Source of the DNA: Kaistia algarum
GTDB taxonomy: Bacteria; Pseudomonadota; Alphaproteobacteria; Rhizobiales; Kaistiaceae
DNA: 64,000 nt
NCBI RefSeq assembly: GCF_026343945.1
Contig: NZ_JAPKNJ010000003.1
Span: forward strand, 682,001-746,000
Reading direction: 5' to 3'
Made by a program: the position numbers and the translations under genes
In this document: piece after piece, positions 43,866 to 53,977 of the stretch
Layout of the letters: each line of letters begins with the position of its first letter
How positions within the stretch are numbered: position 1 is the stretch's first letter
Notes under the pieces: generated by a model
Told to the model about the DNA's origin: nothing
The model's input: only the letters and a program-made list of their open reading frames with translations
The model's database searches: none

Positions 43866-43881
43866 GTAACCCCGGATTAAC
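43866..43881. promoter_or_regulatory. CtrA-like box upstream of the cellulose operon (one mismatch)
   Basis: GTAA-N7-TTAAC (spacer CCCCGGA), one base from consensus, 150 bp before bcsN. The region 43764-44030 has no gene and should contain the operon promoter. Confidence 0.4.
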
Positions 43882-44030
43882 CATGCCTGCCTCATTCTGA
43901 CGATGAGCGGGCAGCCGGGATTTTTGTGTTCGTTCAAGTGCTTTGCAGCGATTCCGTGGACTGGCCCGTGTGGCCGATCCGTCCCGGCATCCGATTTGAA
44001 TGAATCATTTATCGAGCGGGCCGGACAGAA

Positions 44031-44933
44031 ATGGTTTCGTCGGCGGAAGAATCGGCAGGCACGGCGGAGCGGGCGGTGCTCCGTGCGAGCCAAGGCCATC
44101 GGGTGCTGGCTGTCTGCGCCATCGCGGTCGGGCTTTCTGCCTGCGCGCCACGGCCCCAGGATATCGAGACGGGCGCCATCGCCTCGCGGCAGCCGCTCGA
44201 GAAGGCGATGGTCGATATGCCGGCAGGCGGCCCCGCTATCGTCGGGGTCGTGGAGCGGCGATACGCCAATTCGACCCTGCAGGAGATCATTCTCGCCAAC
44301 CGGGCGCGCAATCCGAACCAGAACTTCATCAAGGTGACGATGTTCGGGCCCGTGAAGGTGACGACCGGTCCGGAGAATCAGTTCCCGAACGATCCGCTGG
44401 CGCTGATGAATGCCGGCCAGGAAATGCGCTGGTTCATGCCAGGCGTAAAGATGAGTGTTTCCCAGCTCTACGCGCAGAACCGTTATGGCTCCTTTGGCTA
44501 TGCGACGGGACGGGCCTCGACGGGCGACAGCTGCCTCTATGCCTGGCAGCGCATCCGCGCCCCGGATCACGACTCGACGATGATCAGCAACCAGGGAACG
44601 ATCGCCATCCGTCTTCGCTATTGCGAACCCGGCGCCAGCGACCTCGATCTCCTGAACGTCATGACCGGCTTCACCATCAACGCCTATTTCCTGTCGCCGG
44701 GCTGGAATCCCTATGGTTCGCCGCCGCCCCCGCCCGACGAGCTCGGCAAGCCAGGCGCGACGGTGCTGCCGGACGCCACGGCGTTCACAGGCTCGGTTCC
44801 GTCTGTGACGCGGACGGTCAAGCCGAAGGTCGAGGTCGCTCCGGTCGTTAGCGACAGCGAAGTCTACGTTCCGGCGATTTCGGTCGTGCCGACCACGCCT
44901 GTCGATGGCTACGCGACTGTGCCGCCACCATGA
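44031..44933 (+). CDS. bcsN: Cellulose biosynthesis protein BcsN
   Basis: A 300-residue lipoprotein: a hydrophobic segment ends in the lipobox LSAC (about residue 38). Conserved parts include NFIKVTMFGPVKVTTGPENQ and a Pro-rich C-terminal tail. BcsN is found only in alphaproteobacterial type III bcs loci and is required for cellulose in Agrobacterium-like bacteria by an unknown mechanism. It is the first gene of the operon; bcsA starts 174 bp later. Confidence 0.85.
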   Translation: MVSSAEESAGTAERAVLRASQGHRVLAVCAIAVGLSACAPRPQDIETGAIASRQPLEKAMVDMPAGGPAIVGVVERRYANSTLQEIILANRARNPNQNFIKVTMFGPVKVTTGPENQFPNDPLALMNAGQEMRWFMPGVKMSVSQLYAQNRYGSFGYATGRASTGDSCLYAWQRIRAPDHDSTMISNQGTIAIRLRYCEPGASDLDLLNVMTGFTINAYFLSPGWNPYGSPPPPPDELGKPGATVLPDATAFTGSVPSVTRTVKPKVEVAPVVSDSEVYVPAISVVPTTPVDGYATVPPP

Positions 44934-45106
44934 GTGGTGCCAAAAAGATGAAGTATTTCATGTTGGTTGAGAGAACTTGTTCATTCCGCACTGCGATAAT
45001 TGCTGACAGGGAATTCGGGTTTCGCGCGCAGCGGTAGGGGGGGCCGATTGCGCGAGGCGCGTCCATCCGAATGCCGCCGGCGCGGATCAGCTGAAAGAGG
45101 CGTTTC

Positions 45107-47302
45107 ATGACGAAGCTGATCATTGGTCTGATCTGGGGATTGGTGACGCTCGCCGTGGTCGTCCTGATCACGTTGCCGATCAATCTGCAGGCGCATCTCG
45201 TTGCTGGCGCCGCCGTCGTCGGATTGATGATCTTGATGAAGCTGTTCACGCGCCAGGGCGTCTGGCGGCAGATCGCGCTCGCGCTCGGGACCTCGATGGT
45301 GCTGCGCTATGCCTATTGGCGCACCACGAACACGCTCCCGCCCATCAACCAGCCGGAAGACTTCATTCCAGGTTTCCTGGTCTATCTTGCCGAAATGTAC
45401 AGCATCTTCATGCTGTTCCTGAGCCTCTTCGTCGTGATGCGGCCGATGGCGCCGCGCACCTTGAAGGTCTCGTCCGCGGAAGCCGATCTCCCGACGGTCG
45501 ACGTCTTTGTGCCGAGCTATAACGAGGACGCGTCGCTCCTTGCCACCACGCTCGCCTCCGCCAAGGCGATGGACTATCCGCCGGAGAAACTGACAGTCTG
45601 GTTGCTGGACGATGGTGGCACCCTGCAGAAGCGGAACTCCGACAATCTCGAAGCTGCGCACGAGGCCGAGGCTCGCTATGTCGAGTTGCAGCAACTCGCG
45701 GCCGATCTTGGGTGCCGTTATCTGACGCGCGAGCGCAACGAGCACGCCAAGGCCGGCAACATGAACAACGGCCTGAAGCACTGCACGGGCGATCTCGTCG
45801 CAGTGTTCGACGCCGACCACGCGCCGGCGCGCGACTTTCTCACCTACACGGTCGGCTATTTCAAGCAGGATCCGAAGCTCTTCCTCGTCCAGACACCGCA
45901 CTTTTTCCTCAACCCCGATCCGGTCGAGCGCAACCTCCGCACTTTCGAGACGATGCCGTCTGAGAACGAGATGTTCTACGGCATCATCCAGCGCGGCCTC
46001 GACAAATGGGATGCTTCGTTCTTTTGCGGTTCTGCGGCTGTGCTGCGCCGGGAGGCGCTGGAGACGACCGGCGGCTTCTCGGGCGTCAGCATCACCGAGG
46101 ATGCCGAGACGGCCTTGGAACTCCATGCTACCGGCTGGAGCAGCGTTTATGTCGATCGGCCGCTGATCGCCGGCCTGCAGCCTGCGACCTTCACCTCCTT
46201 CATCGGTCAGCGCAGCCGCTGGGCGCAGGGCATGTACCAGATCCTGCGCTTCCGCTTTCCGCCCGGAAAGCGCGGCCTCTCGATCCCGCAGCGGCTCTGC
46301 TACATGTCGAGCACGCTGTTCTGGTTCTTCCCGCTAACGCGCTGGATCTTCCTGCTGGCGCCGCTTTGCTATCTCTTCTTCAATCTCGAGATCTTCACGG
46401 CATCTGGCGCGGAATTCCTCGCCTATACATCGTCCTACATGCTCGTGAACCTGATGATGCAGAACTATCTCTACGGCCGCTTCCGCTGGCCGTGGATATC
46501 GGAGCTCTATGAATTCGTGCAGGCGGTCTATCTGCTGCCGGCGCTGATCTCGGTGATCCTCAATCCGAGCAAGCCGACCTTCAAGGTGACGGCGAAGAAC
46601 GAGTCGCTCGACGAGGCACGCATTTCCGAACTCGCGCGGCCGTTCTACATCATCTTCTTCGTGCTGCTCGCCGGCGTCTTCATGACGGTCTGGCGCATTT
46701 ATTCCGAGCCGTACAAGGCGGACGTCGCCCTCGTCGTGGGAGGCTGGAACCTCCTGAACATCCTGATCGCAGGCTGCGCGCTCGGTGTGGTGTCGGAGCG
46801 TCAGGAAAGTCGCCAGAGTCGCCGCATCGACGTCAAGCGCCGCTGCGAGTTGATTTTTGGCGATCGGTCGGTGACGGCGACGATCGAGGACGCCTCCGTC
46901 GGGGGCGCGCGTATCAATGTCGTCGGGTTCAAAAGCCAGGACATTGCGCGGGACACGCAATGTGCCATCAGCTTCAAGACGAGCATCGAAGTCGGCGACC
47001 CGGTCCTGCCCATCACCGTCCGGACGGTGTCCGCGAGCGCGAAGGGCTTGTCGCTGGGTTGCCGCTATCATCCCGTCAAGGCTGACCACTACCGGATGAT
47101 CTCCGATCTCGTCTTCGTCAGCTCGGACCAATGGGCCAAGTTCCAGTGGTCGCGCCGCGTCAATATCGGCATCCTGCGCGGCACGATCTGGTTCGTTGGC
47201 CTGTCCGTCTACCAGACCGGCCGAGGCCTCGGCTATCTGGCGCAGTCCTTCCGTCGCTCGGGCAGCAAGCCCGGTGCCGCTCCCGAGAAGGGCGCCGCAT
47301 GA
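45107..47302 (+). CDS. bcsA: Cellulose synthase catalytic subunit (UDP-forming), PilZ-containing
   Basis: A 731-residue inner-membrane GT2 processive synthase polymerising UDP-glucose into beta-1,4-glucan and exporting it. The motifs are VFVPSYNEDASLLATT, WLLDDGGT, VFDADHAP (DxD), ITEDAETALE (TED) and QRSRWAQGM (QxxRW), flanked by about eight membrane helices. A C-terminal PilZ domain begins RQSRRIDVKRRCELIF with DASVGGARIN, so cyclic di-GMP should activate it. Its stop overlaps the bcsB start by 4 bp (ATGA). Confidence 0.96.
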   Translation: MTKLIIGLIWGLVTLAVVVLITLPINLQAHLVAGAAVVGLMILMKLFTRQGVWRQIALALGTSMVLRYAYWRTTNTLPPINQPEDFIPGFLVYLAEMYSIFMLFLSLFVVMRPMAPRTLKVSSAEADLPTVDVFVPSYNEDASLLATTLASAKAMDYPPEKLTVWLLDDGGTLQKRNSDNLEAAHEAEARYVELQQLAADLGCRYLTRERNEHAKAGNMNNGLKHCTGDLVAVFDADHAPARDFLTYTVGYFKQDPKLFLVQTPHFFLNPDPVERNLRTFETMPSENEMFYGIIQRGLDKWDASFFCGSAAVLRREALETTGGFSGVSITEDAETALELHATGWSSVYVDRPLIAGLQPATFTSFIGQRSRWAQGMYQILRFRFPPGKRGLSIPQRLCYMSSTLFWFFPLTRWIFLLAPLCYLFFNLEIFTASGAEFLAYTSSYMLVNLMMQNYLYGRFRWPWISELYEFVQAVYLLPALISVILNPSKPTFKVTAKNESLDEARISELARPFYIIFFVLLAGVFMTVWRIYSEPYKADVALVVGGWNLLNILIAGCALGVVSERQESRQSRRIDVKRRCELIFGDRSVTATIEDASVGGARINVVGFKSQDIARDTQCAISFKTSIEVGDPVLPITVRTVSASAKGLSLGCRYHPVKADHYRMISDLVFVSSDQWAKFQWSRRVNIGILRGTIWFVGLSVYQTGRGLGYLAQSFRRSGSKPGAAPEKGAA

Positions 47303-49902
47303 TGCTTCGCCCGATCGCGCTGACACTCGCCCTGCTGCTCGGTTCCGCGGCTGGCCCGGTCTGGGGTCAGTCGGCGGCGCCGTTCGACATGTCGGGAGAG
47401 GATGCGGGCCGACAGGGCACGATGCCGGCAATCCCGGCTGCGCCCTCGCCCTATCCGGCGCCGCTGCAAATGCAGCCTCCGGCTTCGGCTGCGCCGCTGG
47501 ACCGCGACACGGTGCCCGGCATTCCGATGACCGTGCCGTTGATCCGGCAGGGCGGCGATGCGGCGCCGATGGGTGCGGCGCCAACGGCTGGCGACAGCAC
47601 TCTGCCGCCGGCCGTGTCGGCCGTGCCCGCTGCTCCGGCGCGGGCGGAACCAGCAGCACCGCCGGTGGCTCCCTCCAACTCCGCCGCCACCGAAGCCAGC
47701 AAACCCAGCGCATCCGAATCGAGCCGCTATATCATTCCAGCGCCCAGCCTGCGGCTGGAGGGAGAGAACGACCAGAAAGCCTGGACGATCTTTCTCACCG
47801 AGAAGCAGGCGGAAAAGGCGGTGAGGCTCACTGTCAGCTACAAGAACGCCATCGTGGTCATGCCCGAGGTGTCGCGGCTGCGTGTTTCCTTCAATGGGCA
47901 GGTGATCCTCGAGGCGCCTCTCGCTTCTTCGGACAATTTCAGGTCCCTAAGCGCCGAGGTCCCGGCCAGTGCGCTGCAGGCTGGCACCAATCTGCTGCGC
48001 TTCCAGGCCCTGCAGCGCCACCGGACGGACTGCTCGGTCCAGTCGACCTACGAACTCTGGACGGACATCGACCCGGCAGGCACGACGCTCGCTTTCAGTG
48101 GCGCCGACACGGCGGGGACTATCGAGGCGCTGGAGGATCTGCCGGCCGTTGGCTATGACGCAACGGGTCGCACCATCCTTCACTTCATCGCCCCGCGCGC
48201 GGGCGATTCGGCGGTCGCTGCGTCGATCATCGGCCTCTCGCAGTCGCTAGGGCTCTACGGCCAGTTCCCCAATCCGTCGGTGACGGTCAGCGAATCCAAT
48301 AGCCAATCCGACGGAGCCGGAACGCTGACGGTGGTCGTGGGGCCCGCAGCCGATCTCGAAGGAACGCTCGGCGAGACCCCGGTCGCGGCCGCGACGAGCC
48401 CCGTCGTCAGCTTCGTGACGAAGCCGGATATTGGCGCGACCGTTCTCGCCATCACCGGGTCGGGCTGGTCACAGGTCCAAGCCGCCGTCGATGCGATTGC
48501 CGGCAAGATCGACCGGCCGCTCGATGTCACGCGCAGCGTGCTTGGCACGTCGGCCTGGTTCGCTCCCGATGTGCACTACTTCAGGGGGCAGGAAGCGGTC
48601 AGCTTCGACAAGCTGGGTGTTGCGTCGCAGCAGTTCTCCGGAAGGCGCTTCCGCGTCGAATTCGGGGTCGGCATTCCCTCTGATTTTTACGCCGAAGCCT
48701 ATGGCGAGGCGGTGATCCTCCTTGACGCCGCCTATACGCCCGACGTGCTTCCGGCGAGTCATATCGACGTCTATGTCAACGGGCAGATCGCCGCCACGAC
48801 CCGCATCGTCAACAAGACTGGTGGCATCTTCCGGCATTTCCCGATCCAGGTTCCCTTCCGCGCGTTTCGGCCAGGCGTGAACCGGATCGCCATCGAAGCG
48901 GTCCTCGATACGGACGCCGATCGCGCCTGCGGGCCCGGAGGCTCCGCCGCCGGCTCCGATCGGTTCGCGCTGTTCGACAGCAGCGAGTTCTCGATGCCGC
49001 AATTCGCCCGCATCGCCCAGCGCCCGAACCTCGCCGCCTTTGCCGGAACCGGATTCCCCTACAACCGCCAGCAAGCGCCGTCAGCGCTCGTCCTGGGCCG
49101 GTCGAGCGCTCAGACGGTCTCCGCAGCGTCGACCCTCATGGCGAGGCTCGCCATGCAGGCCGGGCGTATCGTGCCGCTGGCGCTGAGTTCGATGGCCAAT
49201 GTCGGAGACCGCCCAGCGATCTTCATCGGGTCGACATCGCAGATCTCGGTCGATGTTCTGGCTCGTCTCGGCATTGCCTCGGATGCCCGGACGGCCTGGA
49301 AGCCGGATACAATCCGTTCGAACCTGCCAGCCGGCACGGCGGCGGCTACGTCCGCGCCCTCGGATACCGAGGATACGGACGCGCTGTTCAGTCGCTGGCG
49401 CAACCAGCTTTCCGATGGTGGCGGCTGGCGCGGACAGGTCAGTGGCTTCGAAGACTGGATGAAGCGCACTTTCGACATATCCTTCTCGGCCTTCCGGTTC
49501 GGGCCAGCCACGGCGGTGGCGTTCCGTCCACCGGCGAAGGCCAGCCTATTGCTCGCGCAGGGGGCCAGCCCTACCGGTTCATCCGCCTGGACGCTTATGA
49601 CGGCGCCGGATGACGAGCAACTGGCTTCCGTCACGCGTTCGGTGGTCGGGATCGAGAACTGGTCTCAGGTCGGCGGCCAGTTCAGCACCTACAACGCATC
49701 GACCGGGAAGGTGACGAATGTCGCCCCGCTGGACGTCACCTTCGTCGAAACGCAGCCCTTCTCGCTGCAAAATGCCCGCCTGATCGCCGCCAACTGGCTG
49801 TCGAGCAACATCATGTTCTATGCGATTGGGTTGATCACGGTCTGCATCCTGCTTGGCGTTGCGACATCCGGCCTTCTGCATCGTCTGGGAAGGCCGTCAT
49901 GA
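47299..49902 (+). CDS. bcsB: Cellulose synthase periplasmic subunit BcsB
   Basis: An 867-residue protein with a signal peptide (ALTLALLLGSAAGPVWGQ), a long Ala/Pro-rich linker to about residue 130, and two carbohydrate-binding/flavodoxin-like repeats of the BcsB fold. It ends in a single membrane anchor (FYAIGLITVCILLGVATSGL) that binds BcsA. It guides the glucan through the periplasm. The ATG at 47299 overlaps the bcsA stop, and its own end overlaps bcsZ by 4 bp. Confidence 0.94.
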   Translation: MMLRPIALTLALLLGSAAGPVWGQSAAPFDMSGEDAGRQGTMPAIPAAPSPYPAPLQMQPPASAAPLDRDTVPGIPMTVPLIRQGGDAAPMGAAPTAGDSTLPPAVSAVPAAPARAEPAAPPVAPSNSAATEASKPSASESSRYIIPAPSLRLEGENDQKAWTIFLTEKQAEKAVRLTVSYKNAIVVMPEVSRLRVSFNGQVILEAPLASSDNFRSLSAEVPASALQAGTNLLRFQALQRHRTDCSVQSTYELWTDIDPAGTTLAFSGADTAGTIEALEDLPAVGYDATGRTILHFIAPRAGDSAVAASIIGLSQSLGLYGQFPNPSVTVSESNSQSDGAGTLTVVVGPAADLEGTLGETPVAAATSPVVSFVTKPDIGATVLAITGSGWSQVQAAVDAIAGKIDRPLDVTRSVLGTSAWFAPDVHYFRGQEAVSFDKLGVASQQFSGRRFRVEFGVGIPSDFYAEAYGEAVILLDAAYTPDVLPASHIDVYVNGQIAATTRIVNKTGGIFRHFPIQVPFRAFRPGVNRIAIEAVLDTDADRACGPGGSAAGSDRFALFDSSEFSMPQFARIAQRPNLAAFAGTGFPYNRQQAPSALVLGRSSAQTVSAASTLMARLAMQAGRIVPLALSSMANVGDRPAIFIGSTSQISVDVLARLGIASDARTAWKPDTIRSNLPAGTAAATSAPSDTEDTDALFSRWRNQLSDGGGWRGQVSGFEDWMKRTFDISFSAFRFGPATAVAFRPPAKASLLLAQGASPTGSSAWTLMTAPDDEQLASVTRSVVGIENWSQVGGQFSTYNASTGKVTNVAPLDVTFVETQPFSLQNARLIAANWLSSNIMFYAIGLITVCILLGVATSGLLHRLGRPS

Positions 49903-50963
49903 ACCGCTATCTGCTTGCCGCTCTGTTAGCCTCGACGCTGCTCGGACCGGCCGCGGGGACCGTCCAGGCGCAGGAACTCCGCATCCGCGGCACTATCGCG
50001 CCGGCGGCCTGGAAGGCCTTTGAGGATCGTTTCGTCGATGCGAGCGGGCGGGTCGTCGACAATGCGAATGGCGGAATTAGCCACAGCGAAGGGCAGGGCT
50101 ACGGCCTGATCCTGTCTCTGGCGGCCGATGATCGCGCTGCCTTCGAGCGCATCTGGTCGTTCACGCAGACGGAATTGATGCTTCGTGACGACGGGCTCGC
50201 CGCCTGGAGCTGGCGGGTCAAGGAGCCGCATGTTCCCGATGTCAACAATGCGACGGACGGCGATCTGCTGATTGCCTATGGCCTTGCCAAGGCCGGCGAG
50301 GCCTGGAACGACGACGGCTACATCCTCGCCGCGACGCGGATTGCGAAAGCGATCGGCAAGGAGGGGCTGACAGAGAAGGGGGGGCTCACCCTGCTCCTTC
50401 CCGGCACCGAGGGGTTCACTGCCGAAGCTCGAGCCGACGGTCCTGTGGTCAATCCTTCCTATTGGGTGTTCGAAGCCCTTCCCGTCATGGCGCGGCTCGT
50501 TCCCGATGTCGACTGGACCGCTATCTGGAAATCCGGCCTCTGGCTGGCCGGGGCGGCGCGCTTCGGCCGCACGGAACTACCGACCGACTGGGTCTCGCTG
50601 CACGGCGACAGCCCGGCTCCGGCTGCTGGTTTCGATCCCGACTTTGGGTACAACTCGATCCGCATACCGCTCTATCTCATACGGGGCGGGATCAGCGATC
50701 CGCAATGGCTCGGACCATATGCGAGAAATTGGGCCAATTCGGCTTCGACGGGAATACCGCTCGTCAACGTCAAGACCAATCAGGTGGTCGCCAATCTCAC
50801 CGACCCCGGATACCGGATTCTGGCGGCGCTCGTCGCCTGCGTCGACGCGAAGACGCGGATCCCCGACGAGCTGAAGCTCTTCCGGCCGACGCAGTATTAC
50901 CCCGCGGCACTCTACTTGCTTTCGTTCTCGTACCTGGCGGAAAGGCATCCGGAATGCCTGTGA
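49899..50963 (+). CDS. bcsZ: Cellulase GH8 of the cellulose locus
   Basis: A 354-residue exported endoglucanase with a signal peptide ending VQAQ. GH8 features include GGISHSEGQGYGLILSL (acid Glu) and NNATDGDLLIAYGLAKA (Asp), with FDPDFGYNSIRIPLYLIRGG. It trims the nascent glucan in the periplasm and is needed for normal cellulose export. The start overlaps bcsB and its end overlaps the TPR gene by 10 bp. Confidence 0.93.
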   Translation: MNRYLLAALLASTLLGPAAGTVQAQELRIRGTIAPAAWKAFEDRFVDASGRVVDNANGGISHSEGQGYGLILSLAADDRAAFERIWSFTQTELMLRDDGLAAWSWRVKEPHVPDVNNATDGDLLIAYGLAKAGEAWNDDGYILAATRIAKAIGKEGLTEKGGLTLLLPGTEGFTAEARADGPVVNPSYWVFEALPVMARLVPDVDWTAIWKSGLWLAGAARFGRTELPTDWVSLHGDSPAPAAGFDPDFGYNSIRIPLYLIRGGISDPQWLGPYARNWANSASTGIPLVNVKTNQVVANLTDPGYRILAALVACVDAKTRIPDELKLFRPTQYYPAALYLLSFSYLAERHPECL

Positions 50964-53368
50964 GACGGATCTTTCTCGTCATCGGTTCAGTTGCCATGGT
51001 CAGCGTCGTCGGCGCGATAGTGCTCCGGCAGACCCATGGTTCCAGCGATGCTGCGTCCGCCTTCGCCGCCCATGCAAATGAGGCGTTTCCCGCGACGATT
51101 CCGGTGGCCTTCGATGCGCCTGCCGGCCCGCAGGTCGCGGATGCATCGAGCTTTCCGTCGGTCGGCGGGCCGCCGGCTCCTGCAGCATCGTCGGTCGTGC
51201 CTGTCGCGCCTCGGGTCGTGTTGCCGGGCGGGCCTGTGCCGCTGGCCGCGCCGGCCGCCGCACAATCACCGCCTGCCGCGGTTGAGCCAGCCGCCTCGGC
51301 GCCTCCCCAACAGAACGCGACGCCAGCCGATCCGGCTGTCGACGAGACGGCGCTGCGCTATTTCGCTCGTCGTGGCGACACGAAGCGCCTCAACGCCGAG
51401 ATCGCGCGGCTGAAGGCGCTCTATCCGGATTGGTACCCGCCCGCGGACATGACCGCGCCCATCGCCATTCCCGACGCGCTGCTCGACCGGATGTGGAAAT
51501 ATTACAGCGACGGCAAATATGCGGAGGCTCGTGGCGCCATCGCGGACCGGCTGGCCCGCGAGCCAAGCTGGCACGTTCCAGAAGATCTGCTGAAGCGGCT
51601 GGAGATCGGCGAGGCGCGCGACCGGCTCGTGAATGCGTCGGCGGCCAAGCAATGGAATACGGTGATTCAGATCGCGGCGGCGACGCCGAGCCTCCTGACC
51701 TGTTCCGATGTCGATATTCTCTGGCGGCTCGCCGAGGCCTTCGGCAGCGTGCAGCGGACGGAGCGCGCGCGCGACGTGGGCGTCTATATTCTCACCAACT
51801 GCCAGGACCCGAAGGAGCGGCTGGCGACCGTCCAGAAGGCCATGCCGTATCTTTCGGATGCCGAGCTTGCCGATCTGATGGCGCTGGAGCGCACCAGCGC
51901 GGATGGGCGTGGCGAGTTCGCGGCGGTCAAGGCAGACCTCGCGCGTCGCCGTGTGGGATCGGCAGCCAAGGATAAGGCCACCACTGCATCGCCCGAGGAT
52001 CTCGCGATCATCGAACAACTGGCGCGCGATGGGTCAAAGGCTGACGATGCGGTGTTGCTGGCGGGCTATCTCTTCCAGCATGAAGACGTTGAGAACGCCG
52101 CGAAGTGGTATCAGCTCGCGCGCACCCGGGCCGATACGCCCGAGATCGCACGAGGGTTGGCCTTCGCGTTGAACGCGCTCGAACGTCCTCAGGAAGCCGA
52201 GGAGGCCGCCTATAGGTGGCGGGAGTCGAGCCCCGAGAATAAGCAGGCCTATCTCGTTGTTGCGACGGCGCTGCTCGCCGTCGATCCGCCGGTGAAGCTC
52301 GCGGCCCCCGTCGTGGCGCGAATGGCCAAGGTGATCAGCGCGGAGAAGTATCCGTTGGGTGCGCGTGCTCTTGGCTGGTACGCCTATAACACCGGGCAGC
52401 CCCTTTCGGCGGCGTACTGGTTCACCGCGGCTTTGACGTGGAAGGCGGATGACGAGCCGTCCGCGTTCGGCCTGGCGCTCAGCTATCAGAAGCTTGGAAG
52501 CAAGGCTGCCTTGCAGAAGTTGCTCAAGGTCTGGGCGCCGAAGTCCGAACGGATCGCGCTTCTCGCCGATCCTAAGGGCCGGGGCGGAAAAGCGGCCGGC
52601 GATGTCGTGCCGATGCCTCCGAGTATCGCCGATCCGCAGGGCCGGCAAGGCGCTCTGGCTCAGCCCGGCACAGTGGCGGTCGCACCGGCAGTGCCTGTGC
52701 CCGGGCCTGACGGAACGATCCTCACTGAGCCCAGGTCAGCGCCCATCGATGTCCGCCCGCAGTCGCCGTCTGTCGCCCGCGTAGCCGCGGCGTCGGGTTC
52801 TGGCGGGGGCGGGGCGGGAGGGGGAGGGCGCAACTGCGTCACCTATGTGGCGCCGGAACGGCTCGGCGGTGCCAGCGCGGTCAGCCGTGGCTGGTGCCTT
52901 CTCGACCTCAACCGACCGATCGAGGCCGCGGATGCGTTCGAAGCCGGCATGCGCAGCACCACGGGCAAACTTCGTTCAGATGCTGCCTATGGCAAGACGC
53001 TGGCCGATCTAAGGGCAGGGCTGACCGATTCGGCGGCGATCTCCGCTTCCGCAGCGCCGCAGGACACGAAGCGCAGCGTCGCGATGCAGGCTGAGATCCT
53101 CACGCAGCGCGCACTCGGGGCCTATAGCGACGCGCGCTATGTCGAAACGCTGTTCTTTCTAGACGAACGCTCGCGCATCGCCCCCGAACAGAACGATCTG
53201 CTGATGATCCGCGGCTGGTCCTACTTCCACCTGCACCGCCTTCCGGAGGCGAAGCGCATATTCGTGGCTGTCGCCGGTACAGGGTCCCGCGAGGCCTTGA
53301 GGGCGCTCGCGGCGCTGGCCAGTGACAAGCAGGGCAGCAATGTAGGCGACGCCCGCGATCGTCGATAG
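50954..53368 (+). CDS. TPR protein in the BcsK position of the cellulose operon
   Basis: An 804-residue protein with an N-terminal signal/anchor (RIFLVIGSVAMVSVVGAIVL), a Pro/Ala-rich stretch to about residue 130, and many tetratricopeptide-like helices (DDAVLLAGYLFQHEDVENAA, then KWYQLARTRADTPEIARGLA). The C-terminus again looks helical after a Gly-rich linker. Position and TPR character match the BcsK protein of type III bcs operons, which lack BcsC. It overlaps bcsZ, so it belongs to the operon. No outer-membrane barrel is present. Confidence 0.75.
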   Translation: MPVRRIFLVIGSVAMVSVVGAIVLRQTHGSSDAASAFAAHANEAFPATIPVAFDAPAGPQVADASSFPSVGGPPAPAASSVVPVAPRVVLPGGPVPLAAPAAAQSPPAAVEPAASAPPQQNATPADPAVDETALRYFARRGDTKRLNAEIARLKALYPDWYPPADMTAPIAIPDALLDRMWKYYSDGKYAEARGAIADRLAREPSWHVPEDLLKRLEIGEARDRLVNASAAKQWNTVIQIAAATPSLLTCSDVDILWRLAEAFGSVQRTERARDVGVYILTNCQDPKERLATVQKAMPYLSDAELADLMALERTSADGRGEFAAVKADLARRRVGSAAKDKATTASPEDLAIIEQLARDGSKADDAVLLAGYLFQHEDVENAAKWYQLARTRADTPEIARGLAFALNALERPQEAEEAAYRWRESSPENKQAYLVVATALLAVDPPVKLAAPVVARMAKVISAEKYPLGARALGWYAYNTGQPLSAAYWFTAALTWKADDEPSAFGLALSYQKLGSKAALQKLLKVWAPKSERIALLADPKGRGGKAAGDVVPMPPSIADPQGRQGALAQPGTVAVAPAVPVPGPDGTILTEPRSAPIDVRPQSPSVARVAAASGSGGGGAGGGGRNCVTYVAPERLGGASAVSRGWCLLDLNRPIEAADAFEAGMRSTTGKLRSDAAYGKTLADLRAGLTDSAAISASAAPQDTKRSVAMQAEILTQRALGAYSDARYVETLFFLDERSRIAPEQNDLLMIRGWSYFHLHRLPEAKRIFVAVAGTGSREALRALAALASDKQGSNVGDARDRR

Positions 53369-53391
53369 GGCGTCCCCAAACGGGCGGCGGT

Positions 53392-53745
53392 TCAGATCGG
53401 CAGCTTCAGGAAGGTCAGCGCCAGACCGGCGTAGGAGACCAGCGAAACGAAATAGCCGATGCTCGCGAACGCAATCGAGAGGCGCCTCGGACGATGCCAC
53501 TCCTCGCGGTACTGATATTGCCGACGGAAGGCGAGCGCGGCGAAGGGGCAGGCGAAGACGACAACCCCCCAGACAGCGCCGAGCGCGACCTTGAACCCAG
53601 AGAAATTGCCTCTCAGCACCGCCGGCAACACGGTCGGCAACGCCCACAGCACCAGGAATAAAAGCGGAAGCGAAACCAGCACGGCACCGTACACGTACGG
53701 ACCCGATCGCCATCTCGGGCCTTCCATATCGGAAGCCGCGCTCAT
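53392..53745 (-). CDS. Small membrane protein of unknown function
   Basis: A 117-residue protein with three hydrophobic helices (AVLVSLPLLFLVLWALPTVL, LGAVWGVVVFACPFAAL, IAFASIGYFVSLVSYAGLAL) and a short charged loop. No motif is recognised. It converges on the cellulose operon with a 23-bp gap. An in-frame ATG at 53757 would add four residues. Confidence 0.55.
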   Translation of the reverse strand: MSAASDMEGPRWRSGPYVYGAVLVSLPLLFLVLWALPTVLPAVLRGNFSGFKVALGAVWGVVVFACPFAALAFRRQYQYREEWHRPRRLSIAFASIGYFVSLVSYAGLALTFLKLPI

Positions 53746-53977
53746 GGCGTCACCCATAGCCTAGTCAAATCGATACCTCGCTCGCCGCCCCCCTAGGACG
53801 ACGCGATGTGAAAGCCCTTTCATGGCATTTGCGGGCTGGCTGCCAAGACCCCTTAGCCAACCGCTCCTTCAATCTATCCGATTGAATAGACGCCGAAAAG
53901 TTTAGTTTTTGCAGTGCGGCAAACTATCATAAAAATTGTGTGTCTGTGGCCACGGAAACACGGCGCATGATGGAGAA
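53746..53977. other. Non-coding, AT-richer stretch with a small hairpin
   Basis: No gene is seen. TTCAATC (53868-53874) pairs with GATTGAA (53880-53886), a possible weak terminator for the NUDIX gene. The last 100 bp are AT-rich. Confidence 0.4.
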
